A stretch of 64,000 bases of DNA from Pomphorhynchus laevis. Lineage: Eukaryota > Acanthocephala > Palaeacanthocephala > Echinorhynchida > Pomphorhynchidae. The translations under genes and the position numbers were made by a program. Location of the stretch: assembly GCA_012934845.2 (NCBI GenBank), contig WNNJ02002552.1:1-64000 (forward strand), written 5' to 3'. Positions 10,426-20,279 of this stretch are shown piece by piece; within the stretch, counting starts at the first letter, position 1, and each line of letters begins with the position of its first letter. The notes under the pieces were generated by a model. That model was given only the letters and a program-made list of their open reading frames with translations. It made no database searches and was not told the origin of the DNA.

Positions 10426-10785
10426 CCACCATGTGTATCGTCAATATAGTGCATGCTGAGGGACGAAACAACGATGATACAGAGACGTCCACTGATGAGT
10501 CCCGCTCTGTGGAGTTGTCTGGACAGCATGCTTTCTGTCGTAATGCGACCTGATAGCTGAAGCTATTATGTAGCCAGCTAAAATACAAGTTAGTCGAAGA
10601 GGTCCGGAAATATCTCAACAAAATGAAATTCAACCGACTACCAACAAGACGATTTCAATGAATCATTTCAATCTGATGGAGGACCACCATGTGTATCGTC
10701 AATATAGTGCATGCTGAGGGACGAAACAACGATGATACAGAGACGTCCACTGATGAGTCCCGCTCTGTGGAGTTGTCTGGACAGC
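10426..10785 (+). repeat. 258-bp direct repeat with hammerhead core words
   Basis: A 102-bp block (10426-10527) recurs at 10684-10785, a 258-bp period. Each copy has GGGACGAAAC then CTGATGAGTCCC (10492 and 10750). GGGAC and GTCCC are perfectly complementary, so the order is GAAAC before CTGATGA: a permuted layout, or cores split across adjacent units as in tandem ribozyme repeats. I could not draw convincing stems I and III. Confidence 0.5.
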
Positions 10786-11654
10786 TTTAAACATATACAT
10801 ACAATCATATTTTACAAAATATGCATACAAACAAACAAAAAGGAAGAGCTTAAACATACAATAATATATACACTGGGACCAATGGTGAGCATCGTACAAA
10901 CCAATCATAAAAATGTCACAATATCCGTCAAGTGTGCATCTTGCCTAAGATCGGTATGTTTGAATAAATAGCAAAGGTCTGGCGCAAACATCCGACCACA
11001 AAATATGTCTTGGGTCGGAAATGGATTCAGCTACATCTCCGCTGTCGTTTTCCTCGTTCAACGATCGCTATTTAGGAGCAACGCATGGTCAATACTCAGG
11101 TGTATTCATCGACGCTACAATACATGCTTGGAGATCTTCTTGTTCATTAGCCGACATTTTGGAACGGGTTTGGTCATCAAACGTATGCACAATGAAACGG
11201 ATTCCATAGTGTTTGAGGGCGCGATCAGCTTGCCTTATGTTTTCTCTCACATTCAAGACGCTTTGTGTAAGCAATCCGTAGAAATCTGGGCTGCACTCAT
11301 ATGCTTTCTAATGTTATGCATGGGGTATAATTCTGTTGGCAGATTCGAAAATGGAAAAGCGACTCAAAGACATTTGAGCATCGTTTGTATTTATAGGATG
11401 CCCGCGACATTGCTAGCTGTTTGGATATTTTCGTCAATTCGAAGGGCTGACAAATTTTTCCGAACAGATTACCAAATGAAAACGACAAGTATGGTGAGGT
11501 TATTGATCTGGCAAGGTTTGGTAACTACAGTAAAGCAATGAGACGATTGACGTCTGACGGCATTTGCGTTTCGTCATCTTCGATGAAGATGGAGTTGGCG
11601 GATCTACACCCTAAATATAATTCAGCAATAATGAACTAACCACATCGAAGACAT

Positions 11655-12697
11655 TTCGTTTGGGTACTTTGGATTACGCCCCAAACATTTTCAAGATATG
11701 CCTTCCGGCTGATCACAGTGACCTCTCACAACGCCTGACGAACCTTGTCAATTATTTGCTTGCAGGATTGGCACCACACTCCATATCAGAATTCTTGGCC
11801 GTGCGAATTTAATCGAGCTTAATAAACTATGTGGTGGATTCAGATATGTAGCAGTAGAAGAAACTATTCGTCGTCTCTGTGCGAAGTGTGTTTGCTAAAA
11901 GCTAAAAAATGAATTCTTCAGGGCTCTTTATCCTCATTAAGTCGGTATGGCTACTCCTAATGACGTTGAGCGTATTGTCCACACTGTTAATCTCGTACAC
12001 CAACAGTAATCATCTAATGTTTATTGAGTGCTGTTAAAAATCGATTTAAAAAACGCTTTCAACCGCTTAAGACGAGATACCTAATTTGGTCGGTCGACAG
12101 TCTATTCCCTGAATTTCTACTTTATTAAGATGGTGTTACGAACGATCATCCTATTTAAGCGTAGCCGGGCAGTATCCTTTGCGATACGTGTGCGGCGTTC
12201 AGTAGGGAGATCCACTTGGACCCATCCTGTTTTCGCTAACGATTCAAAGTATCATACAATAATGGGATGTGATTCCGGATGTTCGTTTAAATCGTTAGTT
12301 TTTGGACAACGGAATTATTAAGGGTTCAATTTAGTCCATTATAACGACCTTATCTAATTTATCAAATGCATTCAATAGTTTTAATCTTAATCTCAATTAA
12401 ATAAAACCGAAAATGATGGGTCATCCCCACTTTATCTATTTCATACAATCTCATTTCCTAGAATGCATAATTTTGAACGAAACGCCTAATTTCAATTTAC
12501 TGGGATCTCCAATCGGAAGCGCTGAATTTTCTGCTTCGCACCTTGTATGGGACATTCTGACAAGATTATTAAGATATATCGAGTCACTATCTGGACTTCC
12601 TGATCTGCACATCGTTTATCTTCTTTTGCAACATTCTGATGTAGCCCAACGTATTATCCATTTGATGGAAACAGTCGATCATTCTTTCATAAGCTGA
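11655..12697 (+). pseudogene. Non-LTR retroelement reverse transcriptase, degraded
   Basis: Scattered frames follow one plus-strand RT in order: a segment near 11720 (LTNLVNYLLAG), ELNKLCGGFRYVAVEETIRR at ~11820 (compare L.K..GG.RPIAVGE..RR), then VQ*GDPLGPILFSLTI at ~12190 with an in-frame TAG. Last comes the block 12413-12697, with LLGSPIGSAEF and LLQHSDVAQR. This is the thumb and tail of the same RT family, common in cnidarians, sponges and molluscs. Several stops and frameshifts; not functional. Confidence 0.6.
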
Positions 12698-12782
12698 GCT
12701 CTAAAAATTTTTGACAACGCCATCATTAATGTAATTAATAACTAATTAATGTAATCAAATGTAATCAAAAAACAATTAAATT

Positions 12783-13985
12783 TAATCAAAAACTGTCCAG
12801 TTTAATCGAAGGGTCGTGAATCTATGGAATCAATTAAACGAGACAACGATTCTTTCCCGTACAATAAAGGAATTTTGGAAGAACATTTTGTGAAATTTAT
12901 TTGTTTTTATTTTTGGTGAAGCAACTTTGAGCTCTGCTCGCTATGTTGTCTTGTAATAATAATTAACGAATTAGTCTGGATACGACTAGATTCCTGCTCA
13001 CGAATCCAAACACGTCTTTTGCTGAGTATGGGAGGATTTTGTATAAGAAGTTGTCAAGTCTACGCTCATGTTGTTTAGGCCGCTAGCCTTTCTAATGTTA
13101 CAAACACTTTATAGATAGATTGGTTTTCATTTCCCGAATTTTCTCTGGCATTTAAGTCGTTACACCGGTACTACCAATTCAAATTAATTGCGGTTTATAT
13201 TGTTGGTATAAAACACGTCTCAATCGTGCTTGAGCAAGAAAATAAATCATCGAGGCAAAAAAACTAATCGAGACATCAATTCCGTTTTTACGCATAACGT
13301 TTTCTTGCGGTTGGTTGTGCACATGCAAATACCTGGTTGCATGCTACGCCGACTAAGATTAACTTAATGCATAACGGCCAGAGGACATCCTCCTGCATGG
13401 GGATCTACCAGAAACTATTGATTTTGCGATTACTAACCCGCAGTAGCCATCATATTCACTAAGTCATCATCTGCCTTTTTGCAGCCAAAAAGGTAAAATC
13501 GAATGTTTCATCGCAAAAACTTTAGTGCCGTAAGCTACATCAATTAACATTTTTTTAAATAAAAGCAAAATTAAGTTAAGCGTTTTTATGAAAATTAGAC
13601 TGATTTAAATCTAAGCTCAAACATTTTTAGTTCTGATTTTATTTTTTCCTTTGTCGTATTTCTAAAAAATTCAGATTAAGTTAATTAAAAGTAAAGAGTA
13701 AATATATAAAGTAAATTTATTAAGAATATTAATAGTGAATATTCTTAATACTTTACTAAGAGTATTTATTTTACGATCTTTTAGGTATTACGATTATTTA
13801 TTTTACGGAATTATTTACAAGACAACATAGCGAGCAGAGCTCAAAGTTACGTCACCAAAAATAAAAACAACTTAATTACACAAAATTTTCTTCCAAAATT
13901 CCTTCATTGTACGGGAACGAATCGTTGTCTCGTTTAACAGATTCCATAGATTCACGACCTATTGATTAAAACTCGACAGTTTTTG
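12783..13985. repeat. Inverted pair of LINE 3' ends (170-bp arms)
   Basis: Arm 12783-12955 (plus) and arm 13815-13985 (minus) are inverted copies. Both encode the C-terminal motif VVNLWNQLNETT...TIKEFW typical of CR1/Jockey-type LINE tails (RVVN.WN.LP). The ~860-bp centre has no frame I recognise. Confidence 0.6.
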
Positions 13986-14258
13986 AGCGTACAATCCTTT
14001 GTCGATTGAGGACTAACAAATGATTGCGCAGCCATTGACCTGAGAACGTGTCGTGGGTTGTGAAGAATCGTCCATGTTATACACATGTCTAACATGGACG
14101 CATGTCTAACATATATAACATGTATATTTTTAACGCCAAAAGTTACCAAAACCAAATGATTTTGTTTATCGTATCTAATTTGCTTAATATACCATCTTAT
14201 ATTTCAAGTATAATATCTTTTGCATATCCAATGCGATATTGAATTTATCTTAGCTTTA

Positions 14259-14450
14259 CAGTCCTTTTCAGTTTTATAGACAACTTTTTTCAGTTTTATA
14301 GGCAACTTTTTTCAGTTTTATAGACAACTTTTTTCAGTTTTATAGGCAACTTTTTTCAGTTTTATCAACAACTTTTTTCAGTTTTATAGGCAACTTTTTT
14401 CAGTTTTATAGGCAACTTTTTTTAGTTTTATAGACAACATTTTTAGATTT
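14259..14450 (+). repeat. Left TIR, eight 22-bp units
   Basis: Units start near 14269, 14291, 14313 and so on, alternating TAGACAAC and TAGGCAAC variants. Confidence 0.85.
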
Positions 14451-14499
14451 TTTAAATAAAATATAATTAATTTAGATGTATAGCAAAGAATTTTATTAT

Positions 14500-15588
14500 T
14501 TAAATAAAATCGACACGTGCGATTGCCTTTACAACCCAATCTCGCATATGGGTGAAATATCCTTCAAGTCTGAATTCTTCATATCTGAATACTCCATGAA
14601 TAGTTTTAATCAATTCATCTCTATTGGAGGATGAATTTATGCTTTTCACCTTTGATTTGAAACATGAGAACTCCTCTATAGGGTTCAAGTGAGGGGAGTA
14701 GGGTGGTAGGAACTTAAGAATGTAATTCCTCTGAGCCAAGCTTTCCTTTACCTCGGCAGTCCTATGGACAGAGGCGTTGTCCATTACTATAAATTTCCTT
14801 TCATGTGAGGCAAAGGTTGGTAGTTCCGTCTCTATAAATTCTTTCAGATCGGACGATTTAAAGCTTCCTGTTTTCACCTTATAAGCACAAACACTTTGTT
14901 TTATGATGGCACATAGAACTGAAATATTGGTCTCTTTTGAATTGGGCACGTTTATGTAGCACTTCGTATTCCTGGGAGAGTAGCCAAAACTTTGGTAAGT
15001 GTGGAGATTTATACCCGTTTCGTCCAAAAATATCAGGTTATAATCACTAATACTTGACATTTCAATGCCGTACTATGCTCTTCTCTGCTTGTTTTCATTG
15101 CTGTTCCTATTTATAGGTACTAATGTCAGCGTTTTTCTTGTGTAGTTCATTGATTTTATTATTCTCGAGACAGTGGGAAGTGAATAGGAACCTTCTGGAT
15201 TAGAAGTTAGCAACTTCTCACTCAGAACCTTAAGAGAAGTGCTTGGATTCAAAGCTAGCTCTGATGCTAAGATATTCTTTTAAAACGAAAAATCTTTTTT
15301 TTGTTGACCTCTTATCTTCAGCAGAAACAAAGATGGCTGAATTTTGAAGTTTTCCCTCTAAATATTTCTCATAAAGTCTTCTAACTGTGGTTTTGGAGAC
15401 GTTTAATATAGAAGGCATCTCTTGTATACTATGATCAGCTTTTAACAAGCCCAAAAACAATCAACTGTGTTTCCAGTGATTGAAACCCTCTTTTTACGAG
15501 CTTGGACGTTCTCTTCCTCGTTAATGGTCAGGTTTTTCTCATTTACTGCACCTGACTCATCACTACCTTCATCGAAAGATATATCCAT
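14500..15588 (-). pseudogene. DDE_3 transposase (Tc1/IS630 type), broken
   Basis: The probable ATG is at 15588 (MDISFDEGSDESG). An N-terminal helix-turn-helix follows (ILNVSKTTVRRLYEKYLEG, ~15350-15430) after a frameshift at ~15460. The catalytic part has FLDETG (first D), VMDNASVH (second D) and LPPYSPHLNPIEEF (E), with 34 residues between second D and E: a DD34E triad. Defects are the frameshift near 15460, another between 15230 and 15180, and an in-frame TAG near 15075. The catalytic domain alone is an intact 186-codon frame (14500-15060). It would cut and paste the element at TA sites. Confidence 0.8.
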
Positions 15589-15610
15589 TGAGGGTAAAAA
15601 TTTTGAAAAA

Positions 15611-15802
15611 TAATCTAAAAAAGTTGTCTATTAAACTGAAGAAAGTTGCCTATAAAACTGAAAAAAGTTGCCTATACAACTGAAACAAATTGCCTATAAA
15701 ACTGAAAAAAGTTGCCTATAAAACTGAAAAAAGTTGCCCATAAAACTGAAAAAAGTTGCCTATAAAACTGAAAAATGTTGTCTATAAAACTGAAAAGGAC
15801 TG
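15611..15802 (-). repeat. Right TIR, eight 22-bp units
   Basis: Reverse-complement array from 15623 (GTTGCCTATAAAACTGAAAA) to GGACTG at 15802. Confidence 0.85.
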
Positions 15803-15858
15803 TAAGCAATTTAACGATACTAACCTCAAATATTTTACATGAATGACTGATAAGACAG

Positions 15859-15995
15859 TGTGATGAAAATTACCTTACCATTTATATTGTAAATCTTAAC
15901 CCTTAATGTTAACTATTTACACTTACTGATTTACTACTTTGTTTTGTAGATATTACTCAATAAAGCTTTTTACAAGCGTATCTGTTTACACTACA
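15859..15995 (+). repeat. 5' LTR
   Basis: TGTGATGAAAATTACC...TTTACACTACA. Contains an AATAAA (15959-15964). Confidence 0.92.
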
Positions 15996-15996
15996 A

Positions 15997-16010
15997 TTTA
16001 TTGAGTAATA
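15997..16010 (+). promoter_or_regulatory. Probable primer-binding site (self-priming candidate)
   Basis: TTTATTGAGTAATA begins one base after the LTR and is the exact reverse complement of TATTACTCAATAAA inside the 5' LTR (15951-15964). I did not recognise a tRNA 3' end here. Confidence 0.5.
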
Positions 16011-16018
16011 TTATCTCT

Positions 16019-19000
16019 ATGGCGGAATCTCATCTACGACCAGAGCGTCTGACGATATTACCCGACGATCCTAAAGCGCAGGATCACTTCCGTCATTGGT
16101 CCGTAACGTTCAAAAATTACATTCGAAAGCTGGCAGTAGAGGATGAAGACTCGCAACTATACACGCTATTCAATTTCGTATCGCCAGCAGTGTTTAAGCT
16201 CAACAGAACGTGTGCGAACTACACTGATGCCATAAAGTTGCTCAGTGAGCGATATGAGCGACCAGTTAGCCAAGTATACGCCCGACACGTGCTACGGTGT
16301 CGGAAGCGAAGTCCGAATGAAACGTTCGACCAATAGTTATCCGAACTACGTCTGCTGGCAGCGGAATGCAACTTCGAAGCCATGACCGCCGAGAGCTATC
16401 ACGATGAGACGCTTCTTGACGCCATAATCACCGGAATCTATTCTGATCATATTCGCCAACGATTGCTGGAAAACTCCGAATTGCATTTACAAACAGCATG
16501 TACTCAAATTCGGTCTCTCGAATTAGCCGAGTCGAGGGTCAAATCATACGGCGCACCTAACCGGCTTGCATCTGCAGTACATAATGAATCCGTTGAGGAA
16601 ACGGTACATCCCAACCACAACTCGACAGCCATAAATGCCGAGCAAGTCGCAGCAGCTGATAAATCAAGTACGTGGGAATGCTACTTCTACAGTGGAAAAT
16701 TCAAACATACAAGGAAACATTGTCCCGCACGAAATTCGGTATGCAATAAGTGTCAGAAAACAGGACACTTCGCCAAGGTTTGCCGGTCGGGGCACTGTAA
16801 CGCTGCATTCCAAAGTAACGGCGGGCTTTGCGGATCAAGCGGCAGCATTGCTACACAAAAGGTATTTGTTAACGGCATTTGCCTAAGCGCTTTATTTGAC
16901 ACCGGGAGCACATTAAACTTCGTAAGCTCGAATCACATAACACGATTAAATGTGAAAGTGTGGCGTCTGCAATCCAAAATATCAATGGCATCCTCCGGAA
17001 TTCAGGTAACTTCAAAAGGTTCGATAACAGTCGACATTCGTATGCAAGGAAAGCTATTTCGTAACGTAAAACTACTGATTCTAGACGATCTTTGTTCAGA
17101 CATCATCCTTGGTATCGACTTTATGAAGAGACATTCCAACATACAATTTCGATTTCACGGTCAAGAAGAACCAATTTCATTGAGAGTAATAAACATTGCT
17201 GAACCTCCAAAGCTATTTGAGCACTTAAAAGAAAACTATACACCTATTATTACAAAATCTCGAAAACACACACGCGAGAACTATGCGTTCATACGTAATG
17301 AGATAGACAAACTTCTGCGGGAACACATAATTGAGCCGAGCACATCGCCTTGGCGAGCACAAGCATTCGTGACGACTAACCAGCGAAGAAAGAAACGAAT
17401 GGTTGTGGAATATTCCAAGACAATAAACCAATATACACATCTCGACGGATATCCACTTCCAAACATAGAGAACCTGATCACGGAAATATCTCAATACAAA
17501 TTCTTCTCAGCTATTGATCTTGAATCCGCCTATCACCAAGTCGAAATTCAGCCATCCGATCGTCAATATACGGCATTCGAGGCATGCGGCAAACTTTATC
17601 AATTTACAAGGATTCCTTTTGGTTTAACGAACGCGGTAGCATGCTTTCAAAGAATCATGGATAAAATAATCGCGGACAATGATTTGACCGACACATACGT
17701 CTACCTAGACGACATCACTATATGTGGACGCACAGAAGAGGAGCATGACCGAAATGTAGATCGATTTCTTTCAGTCTGTACATCATTAAACTTAAAGTTC
17801 AACAATGGAAAATGCAAATTCTGTAGAGAAGAAATCAACCTTCTCGGATAACAGATCAAAAATGGTAGCTTCAAACCAGACCCGGAACGATTTGAGCCTC
17901 TGAAACCCCTGCCAATTCCATCATGTCAGTATGAACTTAAACGAGTGCAAGGTATGTTTGCTTACTATGCGAATTGGATAGCAAACTTTTCACTCAAAAT
18001 GGCAAAAATTAAAGTTTCACAGTTTCCCATGAATGATAAGGCAATCGCAGCGTTCGAAGGCATAAAATCGGACATAATGAAGCCGCACTATATCACATTG
18101 ACAACAATAAGCCATTAACTGTCGAAACTGACGCATCCGTGACAACCATATCCGCATCTCTCAACCAAGAAGGAAGACCAGTGGCCTTTTTCTCTCGGTC
18201 GTTGACCAATCCGGAGTTGCGATATTCGGCAATTGAGAAAGAAGCGCATGCTATTGTGGAGTCACTTCGAAAGTGGATACACCACCTTATCGGACGCCCC
18301 TTTACGATTATTACTGATCAAAGGTCCGTATCGTTCATGCTAAACAACAAGAGCAAGAGCCAAATCAAAAATGAGAAGATTAATAGATGGCGCCTCGAAC
18401 TATCAGAGTTCGAATTTAAGATTATCTACAGACCTGGCAAACAAAACCACGTTGCCGACACTTTAACGCGAATCTGCCCAGCAGCGTCTGATCTAGCCTA
18501 TCTTAAACAGCTACACGTTGATTAGTGCCATCATGGAATACGACGCTTAACAGCATATGTACGAAAAAACAATCTACCGTTTTCATGCGACGACGTAAGA
18601 CTAACTTGCAATAACTGCTTAGTTTGTTCAGAGATAAAACCCCAGTATCCGCATCTAGAAGAATCCCATGTTATAAAGGTCGACTCGTCCATTTGAGCGG
18701 CTATCCATGGACTTCAAAGGTCCTTTAACAACATCAACACAAAGAAATCCTTACCTCCTGGTCGTGGTCGACGAATACAGTCGTTTTCTATTCGGTTTCC
18801 CCTGCAAAGACACCAGTTCACAAACAGTGATTGAGAAGCTTGAACTGCTATTTTCGACGTTCGGCACCCCGGAGTTTATACATTCTGATAACGCAACTTG
18901 CTTCAGGTCAACCGAGCTGAAACAATACTTACTTTCTCGGAACATATCCTCAAGTCATTCGTCTCCATTCAATCCCAGAGGAAACGGACAAGCGGAACGA

Positions 19001-19681
19001 TTTGTCGGCCAGATTTGGACTACGATACGTCTAGCACTACGCACCCTCAATCTTGGAATAAAAGACTGGGAGAAAGTCCTACAACACGCCCTCAACTGCA
19101 GTCGTAGCTTACTATGTACAGTCACTAACGAATGTCCACACGATAGGATTTTCAGATACAGCCGACGATGCCTTAAACAAAACCAACTCCCGCAATGGCT
19201 GACGCATGCGCAGTCCGTGTTAGTGAAAAACCACAACCGAACATCCAAACATTGTCCTAACTTACTGCCAGCCAAACTAGAAAATATAAATCCTTATTAT
19301 TCAACAGTCTCATACCCTAACGGGCAGCATAGAACAGTCTCGAATCGCGATATTGCAAGGTTACCTCAAGAATGCTGCAATAATAACACACCAACGGATG
19401 AACTGAACGAACCAACAATAGTAGGTGATCACGACCCATCAATAGAAGACAACCAACAAGACGCGGTGATAACCTGCAAGGAAGATATCGAAGCAATAGT
19501 GAAAGCCGTCCAAAATACACCAACAAGCGAAACAATGCGCGACAGCGATCATGCCACGACACAGGGAACTTACTTCAATGACAACGACAACGATACAGAC
19601 GCCAGTGGACCGAAGAGACCAATTAGAGCACGACAAGCGCCAAGCTACTTGCAGGATTATCTATGGCGGGGGAGAATGTGA
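16019..19681 (+). pseudogene. gag-pol of Ty3/gypsy element, broken
   Basis: The likely ATG is 16019 (MAESHLRPERL). In order: Gag; a first zinc knuckle that has lost a Cys (CYFY for CX2C, ~16678) and an intact second one, CNKCQKTGHFAKVC; protease LFDTGST (~16890); RT with YLDDI (~17700); RNase H VETDAS (~18125); integrase zinc region HHG..C..C (~18530-18640); and DDE core with MDFKGPL, HSDNATCF and GQAERF. Gag and RT share one frame apart from TAG at 16334 and TAA at 17849. A frameshift lies at ~18070-18100, a stop at 18523, and another shift before 18707. No chromodomain is seen. Functions are reverse transcription and integration in a cytoplasmic particle. Confidence 0.9.
19665..19676 (+). 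promoter_or_regulatory. Polypurine tract
   Basis: GGCGGGGGAGAA directly precedes the 3' LTR, where plus-strand priming occurs in LTR elements. One C interrupts it. Confidence 0.8.
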
Positions 19682-19813
19682 TGAAAATTACCTTACCATT
19701 TATATTGTAAATCTTAACCCTTAATGTTAACTATTTACACTTACTGATTTACTACTTTGTTTTGTAGATATTATTCAATAAAGCTTTTTACAAGCGTATC
19801 TATTTACACTACA
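19677..19813 (+). repeat. 3' LTR
   Basis: Same as 5' LTR except TTATTC for TTACTC and TCTATT for TCTGTT. Its first bases supply the pol stop codon (TGA 19679-19681). Confidence 0.92.
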
Positions 19814-19818
19814 GACAG

Positions 19819-20227
19819 CTTTAGAGTTAGAGATCAAATATTCCATCAAGGAAACTTCAGTGCCTCAAGCTGCATCAACTGACCCTTGAGATGGCAGATG
19901 CGTGTCAGCTACATTAAAGTCAACTTAAAGAGTTCAATGTTATCAGAACGTACTCTATATTTCTAATTTCACAAGCTTAAAAAATGACAAGCAAAGTCGG
20001 CACATCAAAAAATTGTTTTGGTCATTATATAATACTTACAATAGATAAAATGCATTGCAGCTTAACAGCTTAAGAACGTTAATGGAAGGACGTAAGAAAA
20101 CCGCACGACCGACACAAAACTCAACTACAGGTACAGTGCTCAACACAAGACTACAGCGTCTAAACAACAACCACCTGCGACAACAGTAAGTCTAAAGAAG
20201 ACTTCCTATGTGGATTTTGTGCAAACA
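19819..20227. other. Spacer between LTR element and LINE
   Basis: Less AT-rich than average; no motif identified. May be the 5' part of the adjoining LINE. Confidence 0.3.
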
Positions 20228-20228
20228 A

Positions 20229-20268
20229 ATTAATCTGCAACCTCTCACATAAGAGGTTGCAGATTAAT
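20229..20268. repeat. Perfect 17-bp hairpin
   Basis: ATTAATCTGCAACCTCT (20229-20245) and AGAGGTTGCAGATTAAT (20252-20268) flank six bases, just upstream of the LINE coding relic. A third partial copy, AGATTAATCTGCAACC, overlaps. Confidence 0.8.
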
Positions 20269-20279
20269 CTGCAACCGCT

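Larger units (their letters stand above)
14259..15802 (-). mobile_element. Tc1/IS630-type DNA transposon, complete ends
   Basis: Ends CAGTCCTTTTC...GAAAAGGACTG are perfect inverted termini flanked by TA (14257-14258, 15803-15804), the Tc1/mariner target. Each ~190-bp TIR is built from eight tandem 22-bp units beginning CAGTTTTATAGGCAACTT. Length is 1,544 bp. The single gene is on the minus strand and broken, so this copy is non-autonomous unless helped in trans. Confidence 0.85.
15859..19813 (+). mobile_element. Complete Ty3/gypsy LTR retrotransposon
   Basis: 137-bp LTRs begin TG and end CA and differ at 2 of 137 positions. They are flanked by the exact 5-bp duplication GACAG (15854-15858, 19814-19818). 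Order is gag, protease, RT, RNase H, integrase. It lies 56 bp right of the Tc1-type transposon. Low LTR divergence means recent insertion, yet pol carries stops and frameshifts, so it was probably mobilised in trans or copied from a defective parent. Confidence 0.92.

Noticed and set aside
11005-11541. 178-codon plus-strand frame, with open minus-strand frames over the same span
   Set aside because: No recognisable motif; both strands are open, it adjoins a degraded retroelement, and composition alone explains it.
11545-11600. Hammerhead on minus strand (GACGAAACGC...GCCGTC)
   Set aside because: GAAAC and a GTC triplet are present, but no CTGATGA upstream.
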